NCBI RefSeq assembly: GCF_018294505.1
Contig: NC_057795.1
Span: 232,170,643 to 232,234,642, forward strand
DNA from: Triticum aestivum
Taxonomy: Eukaryota; Streptophyta; Magnoliopsida; Poales; Poaceae
Direction: 5' to 3'
Length of the DNA stretch: 64,000 bases
Every line of letters begins with the position of its first letter. The stretch's first letter is position 1. This document shows, piece by piece, positions 55,168 through 64,000 of this stretch. The notes under the pieces are model-generated. The model was not told where the DNA came from and did no database searches. It saw only the letters and a program-made list of their open reading frames with translations. The translations under genes were made by a program, and so were the position numbers.

Positions 55168-56060
55168 TGATAGAGGCAAAGGTGTCCCTTCTTTCGATGA
55201 GATGGTGATTATCATTTTAGAGGAGTAGACTTTGACGATCTGACTATGTACATGCGAGGACGTCGCACCTTAGCAATCACTAAACCAACTCCGAGAGGTT
55301 ATTGACCATGCCGGAGCACGATCAACCTCACCACGAGGGCCTATTTCCCGCGAGCAAACAAAGAACAAGCAAGAAACTGAGATTACAATCTGGATATTGC
55401 GAATATAAGATGAAAGCTTAATTGATCAAGTTGGTGTTCTGTGACGTCTTGGTCTGGTCATTGAACACAAACGAAGTACGCGAAGTTAGAGTTATGATGA
55501 ACTTTTAATCTAAACAAAACCCAAAGTCTAAACGGTTCCCTAAGGGCAGGGATTTCGTGGCCCTTGGGGAGGGGTCCGAAATCAACCCTATCTCTTGTTT
55601 CCCACACATACGGACTCTAAAAATAGCCTATACTTATGTATTTCGAAATTACATGGGCCTGACGGAATAATAAGGTGATGCAGCACCTAGAATAGCCTTT
55701 GGACGAAATTTATGAAGTGGCATCTTGTATATTTCGTCCAAGGCTTCATGTACTCATTATGGTGGCTTCAAAGTCCTGAAATCATCACTTGTAACTCCGT
55801 TCTTGTTTCCCTTGTGCATGCCATCATCTCCATGCTTGTTCTTGCTCCAATGTTCATCCTTCTCCAAGCTAGGCCCTTCATTTGTAAGCAAAACAAATGT
55901 ATCCAATTTAGGCAGCATCATATTCTCATGAACATTAGAATCATTACCAAGAAACAAAAGTACCTGGCAATTCAATTGGTGCGCACGAGCTCTATTAATT
56001 GGTCCAGTATGTATAGTAGCAGGGACTGTGGGTGTAACAACGGTATTGATGTGCTCATCA
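55168..56060 (-). repeat. Element 5 LTR, right copy (sense 5' LTR)
   Basis: It is 893 bp with termini TGAT/ATCA. Its sense start encodes the pol tail (GPINRARAHQLN). About 24 bp around the TATA-like run of the other copy is deleted at 55546. Confidence 0.85.
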
Positions 56061-56065
56061 CTCCC

Positions 56066-56990
56066 CAAGGTGCCGCGAGTTTGTGTTGTCCGGCTGATCG
56101 CTGGATCAGGCGGAGCACAAGGCCGCCTTCGCAAAAAGAACGCGGCCTGACCTTCTTGTTGTGGTAGCGACGCATGCTCTGCTGGTAGATGGTGGACCAG
56201 CTACACTCTAGCAGTCGGGCCTCTTCCAGCATGTCGAGGCCGTCTTCTCGCGGCTCTTTTGCTTCCGCCTCTGTGTACATTGTGACCCGAGGTGAGTCAA
56301 GGCCGATATCCGTGAGGATGATATCCTCGGTGCCGTACACAAGTAAGAAGGGCGTGATGCTGGTTGATCTATTGGGCATGGTCCAATGGCTCTAGACGAC
56401 GGCCGAAAACTCGTCGATCCAGCAGTCAGCCGACCGCTCTAGCGGCTCGATCAGGTGGGGCTTAATGCCGGACAAGATGAGGCCATTTGCTCGCTCCGCC
56501 TGGCCATTTGACTGCAGGTGGGCCATGGACGCTAAGTCCAGTCGGATGCCCTGATTTGCGTAGAAACGAGCCAAGGCGCCTTTGGCGAAGTTGGTGCTAT
56601 TATTGGTGATGATGCTGTGGGGAATGCCATATCGGACAGTGATGTCAGCGATGAATGTGACAACAGTCAGACCATTCAGCTTCTTGATTGGCTTGTCTTC
56701 TATCCACTTGGTGAATTTGTCCATGCCGACCAGCAGATGAGTCATGCCACCGCGTGCTGTCTTGAAAGGACCCACCATGTCCAAACCCTACATGGCAAAT
56801 GGCCAAGTGATGTGGATGGTCTTGAGGGCGGAGGCCGGCAGGTGTTGCTTGGTGCTGAACTTCTGGCACCCTTTGCACTTCTTGACCAACTCCTTGGCAT
56901 CGTCCAAAGCAGTCGGCCAGAAGAAACCATGGCGGAAAGCTTTGGCTTCAAGGGACATAGAGGCGGCATGGTGGCCACATTCGCCTTAAT
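56066..56990 (-). pseudogene. pol: Element 3 integrase, main part
   Basis: The zinc-finger end (LVKKCKGCQKF) and the first catalytic motif (GLDMVGPF, after an internal stop) lie near 56760-56890. The core (56392-56784) reads LVGMDKFTKWIEDKPIKKLN and HSIITNNSTNF, where the second catalytic Asp (usually DNGT) appears as Asn. The Glu region is SNGQAERANGL. The C-terminal domain (56066-56379) ends at the element 5 border after AGQHKLAAPW. It continues at 41370. Confidence 0.8.
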
Positions 56991-58463
56991 ATATATCTCT
57001 GAGGATCTCTATGTCCTTCTCCCATTCCACGTAGCGCTGATAGACGCCGGTCACGCTCTGCCTGGTGAGCTCTTGGTTGACGATGGTGTAGGCGCCAGCT
57101 CGGCACTGGATCTGTCGGGCTGACACTTGGTTCGTGGTAGCACGTGGTTGATAAGATAGTCGCGGATGGCTGCGCCCAAGATGGTGCTGCCACTACTGTG
57201 AATACGGCGACTAGTATGAGGGGGTCCAGGTAGGGAGGCGGAAGGCTGGGGCCGGCCGCTCCCGATGGTGCCGATGAAGTCCCCGGGTCGACTGCAGCAG
57301 CCCCTGGGCCACCTGTTGGGTCTTTTGGGCCGGGTGCTGGTGCTGCAGCCCTCGAGTCGATTGGTGAAGTCCTTGAGCCGACTGCTGAAGTCCCCGCGCC
57401 AACTGCTGAAGTCCCCGCGCCGACTGCTAAAGTCCTCAAGCCGGATCCGGCTGCTCCGGGGTCAGCCGGCACGAAGATGGAGTCGGACTCTGGCGAGGGC
57501 TTGATAGATGGCTTGTATAGGCTCTTGAGGGACAGGCCGGCTGGTATGTCCTTCCGGGTGGAGCCAATGCGGGTGAGGGCGTCCGCTGCCTCGTTGTCGG
57601 CTCGTGGCACGTGGACGAACTCGCACCCATCGAAATGCCCACTTATCTGCTGGACGAGGAAGCGGTAGCTTGCCATGTTGGCATCCTTGGCGTCCCAGTC
57701 GCCGGACGACTGCTGGACCACTAAGTTTGAGTCGCCATAGCAGAGGATGTGGCGGATGCTGAGTTCTTTGGGCAGTCAGAGCCCAAAGATGAGCGCCTCG
57801 TACTCGACTACGTTGCTGGAGGTGGTGAAGTGGATCTGCATGCGTACTTCAACTTGTCCCTTGGGAGAGGTGAGGACGATGCCGGCTCCCAAGATGGTGC
57901 ACATCTTTGAGTCTCAAAGTGCATCCGCCAATGTGTAGAGTCCAACGCTGGTGGCAAGTACTGGGACTCGGCCCTATCGACAAGGAAGTCGGCCAGTGCT
58001 TGAGACTTGATGGTGGTGTGGGGCTGGTAGAGGATGGTGTGGGGAGCCTGCTCGATGGCCCACTTGGCTACCTGGCCCGAAGCGTCTCTGTTGCCCATGA
58101 TCTCGGCGAGGGGAGCAGTGCAGATAACCGTGATGGAGTGCTCTTGGAAATATTGCTTCAGCTTCTTGGCGGCAAATTACACACCATAGCACATCTTCTG
58201 GTAATGAGGGTAGTTCTGCTTGGAGGCCGACAGGACCTCGCTCAGGTAGTACATTGGCCTCTAGACCGACTGGACTTGCTGGCTTCTGGGTGCTCGACGA
58301 CAATCACCGTGGTGATGACTCGGTTGGTCGCGGCGATGTAGAGGAGCATGGGCTCTTTAGTAGTCAGAGCCGCCAGGATAGGCGGTGTTGACATCATACG
58401 CTTGAGCTGGAGGAAGGCGGCGTCCACCTGGTCATTCCACTCGAAGTAACTGGTTTTCTTCAT
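56991..58463 (-). pseudogene. pol: Element 3 RNase H regions with a repetitive linker
   Basis: The Gypsy-type connection/RNase H starts at 58463 (FEWNDQVDAAFLQLKRMMST). Its end and the start of a second, archaeal-type RNase H are at 57808-58098 (SQALADFLVDRA). The second domain continues across a frameshift as NVVEYEALIFGL, ILCYGDSNLVVQQSSGDWDA and VPRADNEAADALTRIGS (57560-57860). Then comes an unusual low-complexity linker (57200-57530) with AVGAGTS repeats and Pro/Gly/Ala-rich sequence before integrase. Dual RNase H is characteristic of the Tat lineage. Confidence 0.75.
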
Positions 58464-58466
58464 GAG

Positions 58467-59350
58467 CTAGTACAGAGGGAGTGTCTTCTCGCCCAACGGA
58501 CTGATGAAGCGACTAAGGGCTGCTAGGCACCCGGTGAACTTCTGGACGTCACGCAACTTGGTGGGCTTCTTCATCTGCTCGATGGCTTTGATCTTGACAG
58601 GGTTGCACTCGATGTCGCATTCTGAGACAAGGAAACCAAGGAGCTTGTCGGCTGGTACACCAAAGACACACTTCTCCGGGTTGAGCTTGATATTGAAACG
58701 ACGCAGGTTCTCAAAGGTCTCCTTGAGGTCTTCCATTAGGGTGCCACGCTTTTCCATCTTCACCATAATGTCATCCATGTAGACGTGGGCATTGCATCTG
58801 AGTTGCTTCAACAAGCACTTCTGCATACAGCGTTGGAAGGTCGCGCTGGCATTTCTCAAGCTGAATGTGATGGTGATGTAGCAGAAAGCGCCGAATGGTG
58901 TGATGAAGGCGGTCTTCAGGCGGTCAGCCGGGTCCAAGTTGATCTGGTGGTAGCCGGAATAGGCATCAAGGAAAGACAACAACTCGCACCTGGCTATGGA
59001 GTCGATCACTTGGTCTATTCATGGCCAAGCAAATGGATCTTTGGGGCAGACCTTGTTGAGATTGGTGTAATCAATGCACATGTGCAACTTGTTTTTCTTC
59101 TTCAACACGAGGCCCGGGTTGGCAAGCCAGTACGGGTGGAATACTTCCATGATAAATCTGGCTGCTAGCAGTCGGGTGACCTCTTCTCCAACAATCCTTC
59201 TCTTCTCTTATGACAGGTGGCGGAGGGGTTGCTTGACCGGCTTGGCATCCGGCCTCACATGCAATTTGTGCTCGAACGAATCCATCGGAACACACGGCAT
59301 GTCTTTGGGGACCATGTGAAGATGTCTCGATTCTCATAGAGGAAATCGAC
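58467..59350 (-). pseudogene. pol: Element 3 reverse transcriptase
   Basis: An open frame of 180 codons (58467-59009) contains ELLSFLDAYSGYHQINLDPA, the intact catalytic box HVYMDDIMVKMEKRGTLMED and LNPEKCVFGVPADKLLGFLV. The N-terminal part (59010-59350) is in broken frames with FHPYWLANPGLVLKK and MCIDYTNLNKVCPKDPF separated by stops. The catalytic centre itself is preserved; the breaks lie upstream and downstream. Confidence 0.85.
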
Positions 59351-59379
59351 GAGCTTGCATTCCTATTTGCTATCAAGAC

Positions 59380-60084
59380 TAGTGCCCATGACATCAAACC
59401 TCTCCGGTGCTCCGGGTCTAGAGGGATCCGCTTGGTCTCTTTGGCCGGCTGGAAGGAGGCCCCTGCTTCCGCCTCCTTGGGATCACTCGGCACGGTCGGA
59501 TTCTCGCTGGCCATGGCTACCATCCAGTCATGGAGCCGCTTTTCTTGAGCGATGTCGAGGGACTCGGCTAGCCGGCAGCTGGCGGCGATACAATCTTGTG
59601 ACTTCTTGTAATCTCCAGCAATAGTGATGATGCCCTTGGTGCCCGACATCTTGGCCTTCAGGTATGCATAGTGTGGGATCATCTTGAACATGGCCAGCGC
59701 AGGGCGGCCCAAGAGCACATGGTAGGGGCTTTCTAGGTCGACCACCTCGAACCAGATTGGTTTGCGGCGGAAGTGATCCCTATCGCCAAAGAGGACATCA
59801 ATCTTTATCTTGCCAATTGGGGAGCAGGAAAGACAAGGAACTATGCCATGGAAGACAATCCAGCTTGGCTGAAGCTGCTTGGCCTTGATACCTAACCGCT
59901 CCATGGTCTTGCGGTACAGTATGTTGATGATTCTGCCGCCATATATCAGAACTCGGCTGAAACAGCAGGTCCGCCTCTCCGTTACAAAGGTTGCTTCGAG
60001 CACCAAGGCGTATGAATCCGGATTGGGCATCATAGTCGGGTGGTCAGCCTGGCTCCAGGTGCTGGCCCTCTCGGACCAATGCAT
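59380..60084 (-). pseudogene. pol: Element 3 aspartic protease
   Basis: It is open over the whole domain: RRTCCFSRVLIYGGRIINIL, IGKIKIDVLFGDRDHFRRKP and YHVLLGRPALAMFKMIPHYA. The catalytic Asp of the DGG loop is replaced by Tyr (IYGG), which would abolish activity even though the frame is intact. A linker toward RT follows (QPAKETKRIPLDPEHR). The frame is lost before RT. Confidence 0.8.
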
Positions 60085-60190
60085 GCGGGTGGGAGCTTCT
60101 GAGCTGACAGTGCTGACCTCTCGGTGCTGCTGTCACTTGTTGTGCTTGTCGCCGGCTTCACTTTTGAAGACAATGTAGGCGGAGTGTTCG

Positions 60191-62389
60191 TCAGGGAACT
60201 CGTCTTGGATGGCACCGACAGGTCGAGCTCCCGGCTGGTGAGCGGCTGGAGCTGGAGGGACGGCTGGTGGGGCAGGCGGGAGGGCCTCGCCCTTGGCGAT
60301 CCGAGCTAGCCAGTTGCACTTCCGCGTGGCGTGGTTGGATGGCTTTGCACAACTGTGGAACTTGCACGGGGCGTCGAGGGCCTACTCGAAGGAGAGGGCG
60401 GGCAGCCCTGCTCCCTTGCCGGTTCGCTGCCGCTTGGGGCGGGTTGACCAATCGGCTGTTGATCTTCGACTGCTGCTACCTGCCGGCTGCTGGAAGCCGG
60501 CTGCTGAGCCTTGCGCTTGTTGTCGTTTTGCTGGTGCCGGTTGGTGTCACTAGCCGGCGTTTGGGGAGCCGGAGGGAGCACCTTCCCGGACGCGTCCACT
60601 CGGAGTTCTGACTTTATGGAGGAGTCGGCCATGGCGTACTTGTCCGCTATGATCAGCAGTTCGTCTAGGGTGGCCGGCTCGTCGCAGAGGAGCTTGTGCT
60701 TGAGTAGGGTGCCTTCTCTGCACCCGGCGGTGAAGTGCTCTATTGCTTGCACCTCGTGCACCCCTTCACAGGAGTTGCGCAGCTCGCCCCAGCGCCTTAA
60801 GTAGTCGCGGGTGGACTCAGTCGGGCCTTGGACGCACATGGAGAGTTGGCGAGACTTGAGCGGCTGCTTGTAGGTGCTGGTGAAGTTGTGGATGATGACT
60901 TAAGTGAAATTTAGCCAGTTGTTGACGCTGTTCGGCTTGAGGCTGTTCAGCCATGTCTGGGTTGTGACCTGGAGCATGAGCGGAATGTATTTCATAGCAA
61001 CATGCTTGTTGCCGCTTGCTATGTTGACTGCGGTGGAGTAGTCAACCAGCCAATCTTCTGGCTTCACGGAGCCGTTGTACTTGGGAGTGTCTCGTGGGAG
61101 CGAGAACCCTTTGGGAAAGGGCTCGTCACGAATGCAGGGGCCAAAAAAGGCGGGCCGACTGCATCTTCTTCTTCTATCGCGAGAGATCGAGCGAGTCGGT
61201 CGATCCAGTGGCGGGCATCATTCTCTCCGACTCCTTCGCGGTTACCCAACCGGCCTCCGAGAGTCGGATGCTCGACGGGCAGCAGGGAGGCGCGTCTCTC
61301 CCTATGTGGGGGAGGTGGGCGGGCATTGCGTCGTTCCACTGCTCTTGGGCGGCCTTCTTGGTCGCGCTCGATCGTGATGTGCATGTGCCAACTGCAGCTA
61401 GCAGCCGGCTCCGGATTCCTCTGGCTGTGAGTGCCGACTGTTAGTGACCGAGAGGTCGTGCAGTGCTCACGGCGTGGGGGACGGGTCTCATCTTGCATGC
61501 CAAGTTCCACCACGTGGAGGCCGGCTTCCTGCTACGCGGCAGCCGCGTCGAGGAGCTGCTGAAGGCGCTCCATCATGCAACGCTTCTCGTCGCCCTCCAG
61601 GTGGTCCAGCTCGTCTACCGCCGCCTGGGTAGCGCGCCAGTTCTCCATGGGGGTGGCGTAGACCGGACTGTCGGCTCCAAATATGCCAGCAATGGTGGCT
61701 CCGCGTTGTCGGACTGTGCCCAACCGGCTGGTCTCTCCAGCAGCCGGAGTGCCGCCTACAGCATGGTCGATTTCGCATTGCTAAGCGTCAGTAAGGCGCC
61801 TAATGGCAGCCAATTGGTTGGCCCTGTCGAGGAGCGAGACGCAGTGTGCCTCCAATGTCGTGCCATCCGCGCCTTCCTCGACCGGAGTGGCGAGGGCTCG
61901 TAAGGCCACCCGGATCGGATCCTGGTGCGCCCCGACAGAGGCTCCATCCTAACTAATGACTAGCACCTCTGTGACGGTGCTAGTGCTGGTGATGCCGTCC
62001 GCGCGGAGCAGCGGATCATCGATGATCTCTACATGGTCGGGGTAGGCATCAACATCTGCCACGTCGGAGTCGATGATCATCTCGACGGGTAGATCGGTGG
62101 AGCCGATGGACTCCAAGTCAGAGGCGAGCTCGTCGGCGAGGTGAAGCTTTCCGAGGAGATCCACAAGGTAGCTCTCGAAGCTAGCTGATGCAGCGTCAAG
62201 GGTGGGCTCGTCGGCGAGGTGGACTCCGCCCAGGAGATCGGCGAGGGAGCTCACGGCACAGGCAGCCTCCATGCCGCGCAATGTGTTGGCGCAAGCGCCA
62301 TCCGGGGTGCCAGGCTGGCTGCACTCATGGGGAAGGAAACGGGTTCCTTTCCAGAGCATGTCTCCGGCCAACGGTGCACTTAGCCCCAC
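60191..62389 (-). pseudogene. gag: Element 3 gag (broken)
   Basis: The N-terminal segment (61949-62389, open frame starting at a GTG, so its true start is unsure) is acidic and contains two imperfect copies of an LLG-x2-HLADE-x3-D unit. Charged linker sequence follows (61064-61800). The capsid domain lies at 60500-61080, with KPEDWLVDYSTAVNIASG, TQTWLNSLKPNSVNNWLNF and SLCVQGPTESTRDYLRRWGE-like order, broken by a stop at 60900-60902. The knuckle near 60300-60360 is the non-standard CKFH ... NHATRKC (C-x2-H-x7-H-x4-C). The primer-binding site is not in the window. Confidence 0.75.
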
Positions 62390-62397
62390 GGTTGGCG

Positions 62398-63952
62398 TGC
62401 TACCTCTTGAGCTTGCGTTGGTTTTCCCTTGAAGAGGAAAGGGTGATGCAGCAAAGTAGCATAAGTATTTCCCTAGGTTTTGAGAACAAAGGTATCAATC
62501 CAGTAGGAGACGATGCACAAGTCACCGAATAACTGCACAAACAATCAAGAACTTGCAACCAACGTGAGAAAGGGGTTGTCAATCCCTTCACGATCACTCG
62601 CAAAAGTGAGATCTGATAGAGATAATAAAGTAAATATTTTTTGTATTTTTGATGTATAGATTGGAAAGTAAAGAGTGCAAAATAGTAAACGAGATTCAAT
62701 AATATGGAAAATAGATTCAATATAATGGAAAAGAGACCCGGGGGCCGTACGTTTCACTAGTGGCTTCTCTCGAGATAGCATGCATTACGGTGGGTGGACA
62801 AATTACTGCCGAGCAATTGATAGAAAAGCGCATAATTATGATGACATCTAAGGCAATGATCATGAAAATAGGCATCACGTCCATGTCAAGTCGACCGACT
62901 CCTGCCTGCATCTACTGCTATTACTCCACACATTGACCACTATCCAGCATGCATCTAGAGTATTAAGTTCATAAGAACAGTGTAACGCATTAAGCAATAT
63001 GACATGATATAGAGGGATAAACTCAAGCAATATGATATAAACCCCATCTTTTTATCCTCGATGGCAACAATACAATACGTGCCTTGCTGCCCCTACTGTC
63101 ACTGGGAAAGGACACCGCAAGATTGAACCCGAAGGTAAGCACTTCTCCCATGGAAAGAAAGATCAATCTAGTAGGCCAAACTAAACCGATAATTCGAAGA
63201 GACTTGCAAAGATATCAAATCATGGATATAAGAATTCAAAGAAGAATAAAATAATATTCATAGATAATCTTGATCATAAATCCACAATTCCTCGGATCTC
63301 GGCAAACACACCGCAAAAGAATATTACATCGAATAGAGAGGAGAACATTGTATTGAGAATCAAAGAGAGAGAAGAAGCCATCTAGATAATAACTATGGAC
63401 CCGAAGGTCTGTGGTAAACTACTCACGCTTCATCGGAAAGGTAATGGTGTTGATGTAGAAGCCCTCCGTGATCGAATCCCCCTTCGGCAGATCGCCAAAA
63501 AAGGCCCCAAGATGGGATCTCACGGGTACAGAAGATTGCGGCGGTAGAAAAGTGGTTTCGTGGCTCCCCCCGATGTTTTTAGGGTATAAGAGTATATATA
63601 GGAGAAAGAACTAGGTCGGTGGAGCTATGAGGGGCCCATGAGGGTGGGGGCGCACCCTCCTGCCTCGTGGACGCCTCGTTGCGTCTCTGACTTCATCTCT
63701 AAGTCTTCTGGTTTGCTTTCGGTCCAAGCAAGATCATCGCGAAGGTTTCATTCCATTTGGACTCCGTTTGGTATTCCTTTTCTGCAAAACTCTAAAATAG
63801 GCAAAAAAACAGATACTAGCACTAGGCCTTCGATTAATAGATTAGTCCCAAAAATAATATAAAAGGGCATATTAAATCCCATTAAACATCCAAAATAGAT
63901 AATATAATAGCATGGAACAATCAAAAATTATAGATACGTTGGAGACGTATCA
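62398..63952 (-). repeat. Element 6 LTR (sense 3' LTR), element cut by the window edge
   Basis: It runs from tgctacctcttgagc to gagacgtatca (1555 bp). On the minus strand it starts TGATACGTCTCCAACGTATC, the same start as the element A LTR, so the two families are related. The terminus can form a 7 bp stem with a 5-base loop. The left target copy would be tggcg (62393-62397); the other end is outside the window. It interrupts element 3 near the gag start. Confidence 0.85.
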
Positions 63953-64000
63953 AGCATCCCCAAGCTTAATTCTTGCTCGTCCTCGAGTAGGTAAATGATA
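63953..64000 (-). mobile_element. Element 6 interior start with polypurine tract
   Basis: Right next to the LTR the minus strand reads AAGCTTGGGGATGC, the same polypurine tract as element A. The rest of the element is beyond the window. Confidence 0.75.

Larger units (their letters stand above)
41371..56060 (-). mobile_element. Element 5: Gypsy retrotransposon with initiator-Met primer, holding element 4
   Basis: The LTRs are 41371-42182 (its sense start is deleted) and 55168-56060 (tgatagagg ... gtgctcatca). The flanks cttcc (41366-41370) and ctccc (56061-56065) differ by one base. Removing the element restores the element 3 integrase. Sense is minus: primer-binding site, leader, gag, protease, RT, RNase H and integrase, with the last pol codons inside the LTR. 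The polyprotein has many stops and frameshifts. Element 4 is inserted in the leader. Confidence 0.88.
25807..62397 (-). mobile_element. Element 3: Tat-type Gypsy retrotransposon, interrupted by elements A, 5 (holding 4) and 6
   Basis: The sense 3' LTR is at 25807-26899. The interior is recovered from four stretches: 26900-30380, 39397-41370, 56061-62397, and a remainder beyond element 6 outside the window. In sense order (right to left) it has gag, protease, RT, two RNase H regions and integrase, then on the opposite strand a spliced gene. Inserts A and 5 are proven by perfect or near-perfect TSDs and by continuity of the disrupted genes. The sense 5' LTR and primer-binding site are not in the window. 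Confidence 0.85.

Noticed and set aside
55957..56060. A second element 5 copy in tandem, suggested by pol C-terminal codons to the right of the right LTR
   Set aside because: The codons belong to the LTR itself: the TGAT/ATCA ends, the flanking 5 bp copies and restoration of the element 3 integrase all place the LTR end at 56060.

Overview
This window looks like intergenic DNA from a large grass genome of the wheat, Aegilops, rye or barley type. I find no host gene, tRNA, rRNA or CRISPR locus. Almost every base can be assigned to transposable elements inserted inside one another. I recognise Ty3/Gypsy LTR retrotransposons of Triticeae type, a Cassandra-type TRIM with 5S-rRNA-like LTRs, and a LINE 3' end. 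Element numbers below are local labels and I assign no database family names. LTR ends and target-site duplications (TSDs) were read by eye.

Layout. (a) A pre-existing minus-sense LTR survives as three pieces (1-50, 8381-9139, 17743-17971). It was split by element 1 (51-8380, TSD attgg) and element 2 (9140-17742, TSD cctat/cccat). (b) A LINE 3' end (17972-18021 and 22183-22556) is split by a 4.16 kb solo LTR (18022-22182, TSD tcaag). (c) Element 7 (22557-25806, plus sense) keeps its 5' LTR, primer-binding site, leader and the start of gag. It is cut by element 3. (d) Element 3 (25807 to 62397 and beyond, minus sense) is cut three times: by element A (30381-39396, TSD gccaa), whose left LTR holds the Cassandra TRIM (31714-32437); by element 5 (41371-56060, TSD cttcc/ctccc), which is itself cut by element 4 (47746-54921, TSD ccaga); and by element 6 (62398 to the right edge).

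How the genes relate. Elements 1 to 4 look like the Tat branch of Gypsy. Where pol is present it carries a second, archaeal-type RNase H, the PBS is not initiator-Met, and each has a gene on the strand opposite to gag-pol, between the end of pol and the sense 3' LTR. In elements 1, 3 and 4 this antisense gene is multi-exon, with a shared N-terminal domain and a long coiled coil. In element 2 it encodes a protein resembling a plant B3 DNA-binding domain. Each has a TATA-like box upstream. Element 4 has no sense gene at all, only the antisense one. Element 1 has gag and protease but no RT, RNase H or integrase, yet its LTRs are nearly identical. Elements 2, 3 and 5 have complete but broken polyproteins. 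Element A and Cassandra are non-autonomous. The least familiar biology here is the set of antisense, intron-bearing, separately promoted genes inside LTR retrotransposons, together with the family-specific arrays of short palindromes in several LTRs.
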